In this document: positions 24,754-37,397 of the stretch, in pieces
How the letters are laid out: each line of letters begins with the position of its first letter
Position numbering within the stretch: the first letter of the stretch is position 1
Assembly: GCA_963978545.1 (NCBI GenBank)
Contig: OZ021732.1
Span: 62,038,714 to 62,102,713 of the forward strand
DNA length: 64,000 bases
Origin: Linyphia triangularis
Taxonomy: Eukaryota; Arthropoda; Arachnida; Araneae; Linyphiidae
Reading direction: 5' to 3'
Notes under the pieces: model-generated
Database searches by the model: none
Seen by the model: only the letters and a program-made list of their open reading frames with translations
Told to the model about the DNA's origin: nothing
Position numbers and translations under genes: made by a program

Positions 24754-27700
24754 CAGAACGCAGTCAATATCTTGTATCTAATTGATGAAACAACTATCGT
24801 AATTCGTGGAAGGTTTTTAATAATTGTGTACAGTCCCTTTATGTCGTAAGGAGCCATCTGCATATTAAAACTAAATTAAGCATTAAAAAGTTCAATGGCA
24901 ACACCATAATATTATACTATATTTAGATTCAGTATCCGAAAAAAATGCGAAATGGCAAATTTCATAATTTTTCAAGGATTATTAAAATTAAATAAATTAT
25001 AAAAATTTGCTGAAAAAGATTGCTGAAATTTCAAAGATTTTTTAATTAAGTATTTATTTTATCTTTCAAATACTATGAAACATAGGTGGTAAACTAATAT
25101 ATTTTCACAAGCAGATTCAGACATCCACAAGTTTAACGGTGGCATGACATAATGGGCCATAGATTTTCAGAATAGGAAGTTTTGCGAGGTGTGCATCAAA
25201 TTCATTCATTTGTAAGTTCTATGCAGATATCGAGCCAACCTGGATCAGTGTCAACACATTCAATTAGCATGTGAAATAACTGGGGTTTGTTTCCCAGAAT
25301 CAGCACTACGTAATTTCTGGTTTAAAAAATAAATGAACCCGACAGAAACTGTGCTTTCTGAGTAGGTGTTTTTAAAATACGAGGCTTCTCATATTCTATA
25401 ATTGAAAAGTAAAGAAGTTAACTTTGAATGACTAATCTCTAAGGAGAAGTTGGGTTACGAAATTTTGGTGTAGTGTTGCTTTCATTTAGATATTTCTGTG
25501 CCATAAAAAATGCAAAGATGTAACTAAATTGTAACAACCAACATATTAGACATTTGATAGATTGAAAACGTAATTAAAAATATAGTGAATATCTTTAACA
25601 ATGAAATTGTACTTGCATAAACTGTATTATCGTTCTCAGATAATATAGGGATTTAACAAGTGTGTATTCGTATGCAACGTTCCATGAAAAATACATACAA
25701 AGATTCGAAAAGAAGTTTTGTTAATCAATTTTTTCCTTAGATTAGTGAAACATATAATAAGCGTGACATAATTAGCACGATTAACAACAAGTACTTTATC
25801 AATGTCAGAAAAAACTATAACGAAACCATTTTATATTTTGTAATTTTATTATCAATACTATTATTGCTTTTGTTTTCGACAATTATTGGACTGTGTATAA
25901 AGCTAGCCCATAATCAACTTTGTTAATTATATTAAAACTGATTGTTACTTTACTTATTTTGTATTAACATCTTGTTAAACATGACACAATAAATCTTTGT
26001 TTCCAAGTAATTTTTGACTAATACCTGCAACGTTCTAAAACACGTGGCCGTTCGCTTGATTTTATTCAGAGGATCATAAAACTATGCTTCTCAATATTTA
26101 GATTTGGCTTTAGCTCGTAAATAGCGTGTTTTTCAACATAATGAGCTGAAATTCGATACTTAGGGTATACAAAGTATTCTATACCGAATTGAAAGATTAT
26201 AAAAGGGAATTCGTATTGACATTTTCAAAGTTAAAGTTTAATTTACTTAGTAAACAGACCCACAAGAAATAAAATTGCACTAGATATATTAGGAATGCCA
26301 AATAAATTACTTTGATGCAAACCGCAATATTCTAAACTTTCAAAATCAAAGATAGAGCCATCATTCGAATTTTTTATTTATCTTACTGTACATAAAGTCA
26401 TTACTTGTTAATTATTTTATTCAGTAATTTTTATGTGAATAATAATTTTATTTTAACATTTTTTATTTACAAATCAAATTGTATATTAGATTAGGGACGT
26501 GATTAAGCACATGGATTTGGCAACACTTATTACGCGAAATGTCTCTTAAACTGTTAAATATTGCCGATTTGGTGGGAGACTTCTTAAACAAAAATTTCTA
26601 ATAGTTGATGGTTGGGTGAACATTTTTGGGGTAAAAATTTTTGTCGTAAGAACATATTCTAATCCAAAATCACAATTTCGAACCAAAGTACAAATTTCAT
26701 AGTTATAGGATAGAAATATTATATATTATAACAATATACTCCTATATAGTTAAACTATAGAATTTTCTTTCAATTAAAGTTTAATACAATATCTTTACAA
26801 GCTTTTGGATGAAAGTTAGTCTGCTAACTTTGAAGAGTCCTTTAAAGTGTTAATACATGTCTGTAGCATTTGCAGTTCAAACTGCATGAGTTTCCAATGG
26901 ACATCCAGTCACAATTTTCAGTACAATTATATCTTTGTGAATTTTTATATGGGAATTTGTCTAAAAATAACCTTTCAGTTAAACCTATTCAATACGCTCT
27001 GTAGCGTTTGAGGTATTTTATGTGATTGTTGACCTCATATGGATGGACAACGTCTTAGTTTAAGATTCTCATTACATTTTTGGAGTAATGTAGATATTAA
27101 AACTAGTGTTAATTGTTATATTTAATTTTATATTTGTCTTGTGGGATACGACATTTTTTGGACAGAACTCTACTTTACTACTCAATGACACAACTCATTA
27201 GGTGCATTAACTGTTTAAAATGCTCATACGTTTCTACTGAATACTCCCCTAGCATGGAGAACCCTGCATTGAACTTTCCAAAAAATTATTCGCATTTAAT
27301 AATACTTAAAGTAACTCAAACTGCTTTTTAATAATAAAATAGTTGGTATCTTATATATTTTCTCTGGATTTTTTTTGTTGCAATTTATTATACTCCCTTG
27401 GTAATCAAACCAGAATTGAAAAAGACCTCCGAATAATTGATTACAATATCACACTGTGTAATTTGTAATTTGATTGATAATCAAATTTAAAATTTATTCA
27501 TGTTGAAACTCTATGACAGGGAATTATATGTAGAAGATATACTGCAGTAATATTAAGATGAGGCCTCGTCTACATAAAGTACCCTCTTTAATGTAGAGGG
27601 AGCTCTATGTAGCCGATACGTCGACTCGATATTAGTGTTTTAAAGAAGTAATTATCGGCTTTAAGCATTCATTACTCGCTAATAAATTGTACTTGATTGT

Positions 27701-28059
27701 TAATAAAGTTACATTGAATACTCTATGAGGAATGTACAATATACGATTTATTACCAGATCGACAAACTACATGATCTGATTTCCAAATCAAGTTTCATTA
27801 TATCTCTCTTCAAGAGAATACAATATTGCATTCTAAAAACTTTCCTAAAATGTTTTCCTATAAGTATGTGCAGAGGTCCTCCAGTATAATATAATTGCTT
27901 TTGTGATTTCAATTTTATGAAAAGTTCATCATACTATGTTGGCTTAATGCAAGATTGTAATTATGAATAATGTAAATGAAATTTTTCTTTTTGTTGCTGA
28001 CATTTCAGATGGTCATTGAGAGAGTTGGAAAAAGTATTATAAGAGTTTAGTGGTAGATA
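24754..28059. other. AT-rich non-coding stretch
   Basis: No gene, SINE or tandem repeat can be supported. 27555-27640 is locally CpG-richer (CGATACGTCGACTCGA near 27614) with the short repeated word TGTAGAGGGAG/CTACATAAAG. Confidence 0.5.
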
Positions 28060-28061
28060 AG

Positions 28062-28195
28062 AATTATGAGTTAATTTTTCATTCCGTATTTTATAGACAA
28101 TCCCTCCCCAACCCAACCGATGAAGACATGGCATCACCTCAACTCGACTTGTAACCCGCACACGATTTCCTGAAGCTCTGGCTGTGATTGGTCGT
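28062..28195 (-). promoter_or_regulatory. possible minus-strand RNA polymerase II core promoter
   Basis: On the minus strand a CCAAT motif (plus ATTGG at 28187-28191) lies about 95 bases upstream of CTATAAAATACG (around 28087-28098). A CTCATAATTC initiator-like sequence lies about 29 bases beyond the TATA, normal core-promoter spacing. No open frame downstream on this strand is recognisable, so this may be part of an old LTR or chance. Confidence 0.22.
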
Positions 28196-28789
28196 CTGAT
28201 TCTTCCCTGGAACGGCTCTTGAATTTTAAACAGGTGCATTGTCATATTTCGAGAAGTTTAGGGGAAAGGAAGATAAAAAAAAATAATACCCTGTGCACAG
28301 AATTTAGAAATCTGCCCTTAAGAAAAAATATTTGCGTATTTGAACTCCGCTGAATCCGAATTGGTTCTATGTTTAATATCGATAACCGTTGAAAACTAGG
28401 CCTCAAGATTTCAAGTTTAATAAACTAGAACGTAATTGTGGTTGGTTCAACGTAATTCAACTATGTAAAAACATTTATTAATTTCAATTGTAGTGTTTAT
28501 ACGGGGATCCTTTTGTTTAATATTGACTGTAATAATTAAAAAGTGCGAATTAATAAATCTAATAGCGGAAAAGAATAAATTTGAGATGAATATACCACAA
28601 AAAATTTCAAAATTTAAAATTTTGGTATGGTACAGAGTATTCATAGTTAAACTAACATTTCTTAGAGAAACCCAGTGCATACAGAAAACAACTGATCCAA
28701 AAGATGTTACGCAAGTACTACGGACACTCTAAAGTTTTTCAAGAAATACTTTTCCGAAATTGTTCAACCTGTAAAATTAACTTTCATTT

Positions 28790-28925
28790 AAGGCTTCAAA
28801 GTGCCATATATAGATGAATTCCGAAACACAACGAACTTCCTATGCCTAACCCAGGATTTATATCCAGACCTTTTAGAATGCGAGGTCAAAACTTTTACTA
28901 CATAGCCATGAGGTGGTCTCCTCTC
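28790..28925 (-). mobile_element. degraded tRNA-derived SINE, same family as 44247-44461
   Basis: Read on the minus strand, an A-box-like TGGCTATGTAGTAAAAG is followed by GACCTCGCATTCTAAAAGG. Then comes a B-box position GGATATAAATCC (plus 28854-28865), mutated from GGTTCRAATCC, and CTGGGTTAGGCATAGG. The last block matches the CCGTGTTAGGCATGGG that follows the B box of the intact SINE near 44340, so the two share an origin. No target duplication is visible. Confidence 0.5.
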
Positions 28926-29534
28926 ACTCGTGAAAGAATTATTAAAAGTTTTCTTGATATTATTGGAAGTTTTATAGGTTCATTATATCTCTTTTTTCAC
29001 TTTTCTAGAACCTTGCACACCAATTTCATTTAAACCATCTTGTGAGAGTGTTCGTACCAAACCTTTTGACGTGCCATGGACAGAGCAATTTTGTAAGATA
29101 CAACTCCCATTAAGATATATTTAGCTAAATTGCTAAGACTATGGTATTATATTAAGTCAACTTTCTATAAAAAAAATGGTCTTGATTTACTCTGCGACCA
29201 ATAATACCCTCGTAATTCTAAGTTCTAATTTTACTCCATGAATTGGGGTAACTTAAGGACAGTTGCTTAGAATCACTAGAGAAAAATAAATCCAACCATT
29301 GTCAAAAAGAAGGATAGTTTAACAAGAGATTTTATTTTAAATTTGTCTGAAAATGTTATCACTGTAATAGCTTGAAATTATTACTATTAAAAATAACATG
29401 ATTGGTTAGGAAATATAGATTTTTTTTTTTAAAGGAAGATAAGAAACATTTTAATATAGATTAATTACTCAAATAAATTATATATGTGTTCATAAGTAGT
29501 ATTCGAGCAGACTTCTTCATCGCAGAGATGAGTA

Positions 29535-29830
29535 ATTATGCGTCATTTTTTTACTTCAATTATCCGTCCTGAGTAAAGCTCACCCTCTTATCTCACAGAA
29601 CGTATTCACCCATCACAAGATTCTGGAGGAAACTTGAAGGTTTTGGAATAGGCGTTGGTAGAGTGTGCTGTTCTTCCCCATCACTGAAAATTTCCCTCTT
29701 TTCAGAGTCTCGAAGTTACCTCCGTAACATTCGCATAATCGCTGATGTTACGTGTATACTTGGCGCTATCCCTTCATTTATTTTGGCGGAGTCGGCCTAC
29801 TTGGGCATCCCAATTTGCCCTAGCTAAGTT
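29535..29830. other. moderate-GC complex island
   Basis: Stands out by CpG and complexity. It begins with a TGCGTCAT (AP-1/CRE-like) site near 29540 and includes GATGTTACGTGTA near 29743 and GGCGGAGTCGGCC near 29785. No frame holds open. A regulatory role is a guess from composition. Confidence 0.22.
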
Positions 29831-30699
29831 TTGAAAATTTACAACGTTGAAGTTATTAAAATTAAATAGCAGGTGTAAAGAGATAAAAAGCACACGAAAT
29901 AGATGTCAAAATATGTAATTATATTGTACTTATAAATACACATACCTGCCGGTAGTGAAATATTTTCAGCTTTTTGAAAGCGAATGAAAGTGTTAACACG
30001 AACGTAAAACCCCACAACAACAGTAAAAACAAAATCAACTGCTGTCAGACGTCATTACAACTACAGTTTCAAATTTGTGCTGAAAAGTAACATCACATAC
30101 TAGAATATCCAGTAGCGATAATGGTGTACTAATTCATAGAGCATGGTGTTAGAGGGAAATTCAAAAGTCGAAAATTAAGTAATGTTCCAAGTTACCCCGT
30201 CTTCGGTTTCGTATTAAAATGACAGAACTAAGTTATTTTAAATATCTGTTTGTAAAATAGAATACTTAAAAGACCCTTTCATACCACATTGACCTTTCGA
30301 ATGTAATTTAATGTTGCCGAACAGGTTCACGAATTTCCTATATTTGTTTCCGAAATGCATCAACATTTAGAGTTTTTCATAAAGAACATCCTGACCTTGA
30401 TTAATAATAATAATTAAATATTCCATAAAATCATAATTAAACGAACATACAAGCGAACTTTGGGAAAAAGCCATAAAAATCTCTTACATATACTTTAAAT
30501 TAGTTGTAAATGATGAAAATAGGTGGCTCTTTAGATTATAATCACAATACGGATCATTAAACATTTTCCTGAAGCACTGTTCTGCTTTTAAAAAGTGAAA
30601 GACAAGTTCGCCATACTGACACTTTCCTATTTTAATGGAGGAAACGTCAGTCTGAGCACCCTTTATAAAGATCCATACTTCTGTAGGGTACAGTACCAC

Positions 30700-30986
30700 T
30701 GTAGTGTAAGAAACATTCCAAGAGGCCCCATTTGGGTATCTTGGGTAGGAGAAGGAATATATAAACAAAATGAGACTGAGCGAGGCAGTGCCTGTACGGG
30801 AGAAGTGTATTTTCTTCGTTCTGTGAGTTGGTTATGATTTTACTAATGTTTGATGTTCTTTGTCTTGCGATTGTGTTTAATTAGTAGGTTTTTATGTTAG
30901 TTAGTTTGTGAGGTGTCCTTGTGATTGTTTGTTGTTAAAATAAATTGCTTTTTCATGATACCCTTTTATTACGCACTTAACATACA
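30700..30986 (+). mobile_element. possible solo LTR with core promoter and polyadenylation signal
   Basis: The segment starts TGTAGTG and ends CATACA, giving short inverted TGTA/TACA ends. TATATAAA (30758-30765) is followed 29 bases later by an initiator-like CAGTG (A at 30787). AATAAA lies at 30939-30944 with a T-rich stretch after it. This TATA-initiator-AATAAA order in under 300 bases is what U3-R-U5 of an LTR looks like. No clear 5-bp target duplication flanks it and no primer-binding site is evident, so boundaries are tentative. A small stand-alone transcription unit is the alternative. Confidence 0.4.
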
Positions 30987-31254
30987 ATTAAAATTGAGCC
31001 AGACATCACAGCCACCTGTTGACAACAAATGATATTTCGCACAGATTTACAACAGCTCTCAAAGCAAGCAAATTGTTTTACTCTTCTTTCGATTATTGTT
31101 TCCGATTTATTTCAATTCAAAGTTAGGAGTTCTTTCTGAAACTAACGCATGCGGGGAAGAAGTACACCCCATAAAAAGATACTCAGTACTCCAATAAAAC
31201 AGCGGAGATATTGGTTAAGTAAAAATGTGTTGCTAGGTGCTTCCCTATATGCTC

Positions 31255-31610
31255 CCCAAAATCAATTATAAAAACTCCGAAAATAGCTACGACCATTGAT
31301 GTACTTTCTGGGCGTTTTTATCGCAACCGTCCTCGAGCCGGAAAGTAATATCCAACGGGGAAAAAGTTAGCTTCGTTCTCGTACAACCCATTTTCATTAG
31401 ATGAGCAAGGTTATTTTTTTTTTTTTTTTTTTTTTTAGCTTTTCCCCAGCACTTTTAATCGAGTGTGTCGCTATCTTTTTTCGCCTCGTAGGAAAAGTTA
31501 CGGAAGACGACAAAGTTTTTTTTTTTTTTCCGTTTCTGTCGGAGACAGCAAACGTAACGGAAACGTCGTTTAGACGAAGTAGCTATTTATCAGGATGGTG
31601 TTGTAGTTAA
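31255..31610. other. CpG-containing island interrupted by T runs
   Basis: CpG-rich words (CCTCGAGCCGGAAAG near 31332, GACGACAAAG near 31506, AACGTCGTTTAGACG near 31562) alternate with T(23) at 31414-31436 and a shorter T run near 31518. A 69-codon frame crosses it, but the Phe runs come from the T tracts and I recognise no domain. Confidence 0.22.
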
Positions 31611-32451
31611 GAGGATATTTAGAAACAATTCTTCAAGCGAAACGGGTTGTTGTTAAATCTAATAGCTGGTTCACCGCATTGCCGATGCGATCAGAATAAA
31701 GCTATTATGATACAAATTGCTCATTCAAAAGTTTTTCGAGGTGTTATTCTTATTGAGATTGAAAAAGCATTTTCACCAAATCATTGAATCTAATAAATTA
31801 TTATGATCCCATTTTAATGATTCATTTACAAAATATTGATATATATATTTTTTTGATTTCAATATATTATTTCTGACATGAATACACAAATCTAGTAATC
31901 TACAGAGAAACAGTCTTTCAAGAAAACTTAATGTATTTGACTGAAAACAATGATATCCGTTGTTATTGAAATAAATATGGTTCGAACTTTATCCAAAATA
32001 CATATTTGCTAATGTATGAATACTAAAAATATAATTGCACTCCATATTTTTATTGAGAATCAAATTAGTAATAATATTTGTTTCCTCATATCATTAACTA
32101 AAAGATAAAAAGTATTCTGATTCAAAATGCTTATTGCTAATAATTGAATATTAACCGTAAGAATAATTCAAAGGTTGATGGAAAATTTAACACATCTACA
32201 TTGAAGTAAGGAATAATACAGTTCATTTCTGTTGATTATAGTGCAAAACTTCAAAGTGGATATTTTTAATAATTGAGGACTAGAAATAGAAAACGACCTA
32301 AGTCCAAAAGAGAGCCAAAAAATGAAAAACATTCTCATTGGTACTTACGGCAATGTCTAAGTACCAGATTGAATTTGAACTATTGCTACTGGAGTTCACA
32401 CTTTGGAAGTTCTCCAGTTTGTTTAGATTGGTCATTAGGACATTTTTCCTT

Positions 32452-32465
32452 GGGGGGGGGGGGGG
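32452..32465. repeat. G(14) homopolymer
   Basis: Fourteen consecutive G in AT-rich surroundings. The Pro/Gly runs in overlapping short frames derive from it. Confidence 0.95.
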
Positions 32466-32490
32466 AAATGGTTAGTGATAATCTATATAA

Positions 32491-32859
32491 TGTGAAAGCA
32501 AAAAGTTTGTCATTAGAGAGCATAAAAACACACAGATTATTGGTATTTCCCTTGTTAGCGTAATTAGGAAGAAGAATCAGAGTGGGATAAGGCCAGAAGT
32601 TAAGACATCGGACAAAGTTCATACGAATAATAATATAATCTGCAAGGGAAATCGTGGAAAAAAACAGAGCCCTGTGATAAATACAGAAGGACATTGCAAA
32701 GAATTGTTATCTTCAATAGAAACTTCAACTGCAGAAAAGGATACTGAGAAGCTTAAGTATCTATACTCAGTCAAACAAAGCTTAACAACCAACATAGCTT
32801 CCTTTTTAAAAATCCATTGCATTAGAAAGAGATTCACAACTAAGACAATAGTATTATAA
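32491..32859 (+). other. 122-codon open frame, unknown significance
   Basis: This frame is open from the stop at 32488 to the stop at 32857 and has no ATG near its start. Its conceptual product is polar and Lys/Ser/Thr-rich without low-complexity runs, for example SSIETSTAEKDTEKLKYLY near codon 68. I recognise no family. It could be a decayed transposon or gene exon or chance. An overlapping frame just upstream (32273-32563) stays open for 96 codons, which could mean an ancient frameshift. Confidence 0.15.
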
Positions 32860-34072
32860 AATGAAAAAGCATTTAATTTTTCCAATAGAAGCATTCGATA
32901 CTTTTCAAAGAATTTGCTGTATACCTTTTCTCACCTTGAAACGGATTTACTTGGGAAAAAAAATTGTAAATTAACGACCAACATTGTTCTTCCTAATATA
33001 TCCCATATCTGCAGTACCATTATTAAATGAAATTAGCTATATAATTGCTTAAATTTTTAAACAGATGTTTCTGTTATAATTAGTATTCTTTGTGCTTCAT
33101 TGTTGAAAAAGTACAATGATGTATTTTAGACACACAAGCAGAAATTAATTCATTCATCAAATTGTTGGGACTTGGAAAGTTGTTCGTCTTACTTTTTCTT
33201 AATTGTTAAAGTAATCAACTATATTTTAGCACAACAATTTTGTGTTAATGATATGCAGGGGAAAGTAGGGAGGGAGGGGACACTTTTTACAAAAATATTT
33301 CTAATAAATTATTTTTGTTGATACAACATTCAAATTTTTAGAATAATATCTTGAAACATTTTAGCACATTTAAAAATTATAAATATGAGGGTTATTATTT
33401 TTATATTAGTTTAAGTAAAGTAAAAGAGCAAGACAAATATCCCCTCCCTCCCTCATGTGATGAAGGGATGGAACATGTGTGTGAAAGTCAAAATACATGC
33501 ATAATTTTTAAAAATATTATGAAGAAAGGATAGAAAAAGTTTTCCCATTTGTACCTTAGGTTTATTTATGTATTTTTGAACCTTTGTTTTGTCTAACGTC
33601 ATTTCAAGTTGTAAAAATAAATTGTTTTCTTTTTTACACTATTAAAAAAGTTATTCCCTGTGATATCTACTGCCAAATAATTTTGTTGACTATACAAATT
33701 AAAAAAATTTCATAATAAGCATAGTTATTTGGCTGGTGATATCATAGGGAGGTATGAAACATATTCCATCCCTTCTTACACACAACATTTTAATAAAATA
33801 ACTTATTATTAAAAACCCTCTGGTTTTAGACTTAAGATAACTACTAATTCATACAAGTTGTGTTAATAGGTCTACAAAACATTAAAAACAATTACGTTAG
33901 TAACAATGATAAATATTGAAGACTTATATTGAAAATATAGAAAAGTAATACTTTTAGTGATGAAAAATAGCTTTTTTGTTACGTTACCTCATAAAAACTT
34001 GCAACTAGAATAATTCCTAGCCGGAAATATGAAGCTAGGGTTACTTCAACAGGTAGAAGAATCTGAAACTAA

Positions 34073-34075
<3 letters not shown>
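32860..34075. other. AT-rich non-coding stretch
   Basis: Two GGGAGG-type patches (near 33258-33280 and, as CTCCCTCCC, 33441-33453) are the only compositional features. No gene is visible. Confidence 0.5.

Positions 34076-34076
<1 letters not shown>

Positions 34077-34115
<39 letters not shown>
34077..34115. repeat. (TA)n microsatellite
   Basis: About 19 uninterrupted TA units, self-complementary and able to extrude a hairpin. Confidence 0.97.
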
Positions 34116-34117
<2 letters not shown>

Positions 34118-34339
34118 AAGTTATTTAAGGCATCCCTCCCTATTCTCTCTTACTTGGTTGTTTAACATGTTTAAACCCTAGTCCTGAAGCCGATAATTAT
34201 TAAGTGTAAAAGTGTCTTTCTAATTCATGTTTGCTGTGAGTCTGAAAATTCCTATCAAGCCCATGTGCTTCATAAGACAAATACTTTGATCGCCATATTT
34301 AACACTGATTTTTAAAGCAACACCCTTTTGGTTGTGTTT

Positions 34340-34480
34340 AGGTTTTATGGCGCAAAGGCAGCACGCCAAAATATCAGTTAAACCCTACGTGGCATACGAC
34401 CCCAGTTTGAATCTATATTGTAGTTATCAGTTTAGCTTGTGCCAGTTTTCTTCATAGACTCCTAGCGTATGTTGGGAATC
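34340..34480 (+). mobile_element. possible degraded tRNA-derived SINE
   Basis: TGGCGCAAAGG (34348-34358) fits a polymerase III A box. AGTTTGAATCT (34404-34414) fits a mutated B box, with a 45-base gap that is acceptable for a tRNA-like promoter. No tail or target duplication is evident, so boundaries are arbitrary. Confidence 0.35.
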
Positions 34481-34589
34481 CTTGGACAGAGATCAAGAAA
34501 TCCTAAGAATAACCCGATGGTTTTAATTTGATCAAAATGTATGTGGCTGCAGGAAATATATAAATTTTTCGCTAAAGATTTTATTTACT

Positions 34590-34835
34590 CTTTGAGATCA
34601 TTCTTTTGTTTCTTTACTTTTATTCTTTAATTGCATAAAGTATTTTAAAAATCTTAAATATGTCAAAAAAAAAAAAAAAAAAAAAAAGTACTGGCGTATA
34701 AAAGATGTAATTTATAATTCTTCGTGGTCATTCTTTGGTTCATTTTCTTTTATTTTTTAATCGCATAAAGTGCTCTATAAATCTTTAACATGTCTAAAAA
34801 AAAATACTGCCATATAAAAGGAGTAATTTATAATA
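34590..34835. repeat. tandem duplication, period ~130 bp
   Basis: Two units share CATTCTTTKGTTYMTTT, TTTAATYGCATAAAGT, ATGTCWAAAA, then TACTGSCRTATAAAAG and GTAATTTATAAT in order. The first unit has an expanded A(23) (34665-34687) where the second has A(9). Confidence 0.8.
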
Positions 34836-35459
34836 AAGGCAAAGATATTTATGAAATAACAAAAATAAATTCACATAAAATAAATTTATTAATCTCTTAC
34901 TTAGATTTAAAAATATTTTATGAACAAAAACCTAATTAGTATCTAATCACGCTTATATTTTCCTTTGTGAAAACCACTCCTTTTATAGTTTAATGAAAAG
35001 CAAAATGCATTTATCAATCATATCTCAATTTTATTCATTGGAGATATCAATGTTATCTCCTATTAATAAAAGTTGAATTTCAAAAATTTAAAGCTTTACT
35101 TTTAAAGTTAAATTATACATGAATAGCTGTATAACGAGATAAAACAAGCTTACAATGGAATAAAATATTATGTGAACAGTCAAGGATCATGTTTGGAATG
35201 TAAAGTACTATTTTATATTCCAAAACTAGTTCAATACTAAAAATCTCATTATGCATCAGCATAACTTCTATCTAGTTTAAGCCATGTCAGTAAAAATAAC
35301 CATATTATGTTACATTTACCGTTTCCTCGAGGGAAGAAATAAAGCTTCGACAAAATGTTCCTAATGGAATAAGGAAATCTACAATAAAATACAGATGATA
35401 CTAATACAAATTTATGCAATAAAAGAACCTTTGATATCAGTGAAAGTAAAATTCAGAAC
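34836..35459. other. AT-rich non-coding stretch
   Basis: Nothing supportable is visible. Confidence 0.5.
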
Positions 35460-35960
35460 CGTGCGTGCCCTTTTTTATGCACGAAATCCTTTTAAAAAAT
35501 CTAAGCACCGCATAAACCCAGTAACATGAAATGTTCTTGATACAATCCCACTCCGCCCCTGCTCAACCCTCTTAAAAAAGACACAATAAAAGAATGAATG
35601 CATCCACTTCCACGTTCAGGTATCCAAATTGAACATGTCTTGGGCAATGTAGACTGTTCAGCGGCACGACATTTCAACTGTCCTCAACGCCATCAAAAAG
35701 TTCCTATTGTAGAAATTGCAAAAAGAAGATTTCGTTCCGATGTGAAATCGTTCCCTTTTAATGGTACTCGTTTGAAGATGCCCCTTTTGTTAGGGGAGGG
35801 GGATTAGTTTTCGTTCGACTGAACTTCTGAGCCCCCTTCCAATTCTAAATGCTGCACGACTTTTCGTTAGGGATTAAAAGGGGGAATATTTTCGCCTGAC
35901 TGGGGATCACTTCTTCGGATTTAATCCCTCGTTTTTCCCTTTGATATCTTCCTCATCAAG
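35460..35960. other. moderate-GC complex island
   Basis: Composition rises well above the flanks for about 500 bases, with G-runs (GGGGAGGGGGATTAG near 35795) and matching C-runs (GCCCCCTTCC near 35832). A 69-codon frame (35598-35807) spans part of it without a recognised domain. It is a candidate regulatory region, or an exon of something I cannot identify. Confidence 0.22.
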
Positions 35961-37349
35961 CTTTTACCGAATTCTTCAAACGACCATTTTTGGTCCAAAT
36001 TGGATTTTGTTGCTTCAAAAATATCGAATCAGTTCATGATTTAGCTTTTTATCTTCTTTGAAACTTTAAGTTCTTTAAATATTTTCTGTACTTTTGTAGG
36101 AAAAGGCTAATTCAAAGAATATTATTTAAATACATCCTCAAAAATTGATTTAAAAATTAATGAGTTAAAATGAATACCGATAGAGTATTGAACTTAATTT
36201 TAATGCTTGTTGAGTGAAAAGTTAGGTTATAATTTAATTCTTGTTGATTCTACTAGTTAGTTAATTAATTTTTAGCATTTATTGATTTATAAAATTATAG
36301 ACCTTACGCACAGCATCATTAGGAGTGGGGTTGCATCGAATGGCAAAGCTTGTGATCAATCAAAATACATCTTTGATAACGAATTCAAATTTTTAAATTC
36401 TATTTGCCAATGGCAAGACGTGTTTCATTAGACTGTGACTTCGTCATGTATAATCTCCAATGGAGGGAACAAACAATTCTGAATTGAATCACGTGCTTCT
36501 TATCAGAAATACTGGCACTTCTAATAAAGTCATATTTACTGGCACAAATTCAAAAATAGTTATTTATTGAAATTTTGCGATATATTTCGAAATGCAAATA
36601 ATTTTATAGTATTAATATATTTTACGTGTTGACATGTTGACATTTTGATTAGTAAAAATTTTTATCATTAAGTATAAATTATTAAACTAACATATGTGCT
36701 AATATATATTTAATATGTATAAACTAACCTTGATATTGTATAAATTAATCATAACTATTATTCATTTGTTTTACATTTGGATATAAACTGTTATAACTGA
36801 GATTAATTTGTGGATTTTTATTTAATAGTTTTTTATGATTTTAGTAAAATGCGATAATTATCCCCAATACATTTGCTTTAAAATATTTTTACTTTTTATT
36901 CAACTTTAGGGGTCCCACTATACCTTTAAAATTAAGAAGTCTTTCATTTTATTTTTTAAATATATATTTTACTCACTGCTTCCTGTTGAGAATTTTGATA
37001 TAAAAAATTTGCCATTGTTCTAAAAACTTCCAGAGTTATTTGATAAAAAAAAAAAAAAAAAAAAAAATTAAAAAAATAAAATAAATAAAATAAATAACAC
37101 TGTCCGTGAATTGAAACTACTAGTACATTTTCAAACTCAATTTTCTCAAAACAGGATTTTTTATCTTCCACACTGGATTCTGAATGAACCGTTACATATT
37201 TTTGCTTCAAATTTTTATAGAGTATGTATTATATACATGGTTTTTAATTGTAGTTCAATTTAAGTAATTATTGTATTCATTGTTTTAAATTTTGCTCAGG
37301 ATACTAGAAAATATTTAACAAATACAAGTACAAATGTAAATATTTTTAA

Positions 37350-37350
<1 letters not shown>
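35961..37350. other. AT-rich non-coding stretch
   Basis: Holds A(23) at 37045-37067 followed by TAAA/TAAAA steps. No gene is visible. Confidence 0.5.

Positions 37351-37395
<45 letters not shown>
37351..37395. repeat. (CA)5(TA)17 compound microsatellite
   Basis: A short CA block runs directly into a long TA block. Confidence 0.95.

Positions 37396-37397
<2 letters not shown>

Noticed and set aside
24570..24863. Pro/Phe-rich 97-codon minus frame and Lys-rich plus frame
   Set aside because: Created by the polypurine/G(14) tract.
35598..35807. 69-codon frame in a GC-richer island
   Set aside because: Plausible composition, but no domain, splice sites or similarity that I can recognise; kept only as part of the island entry.
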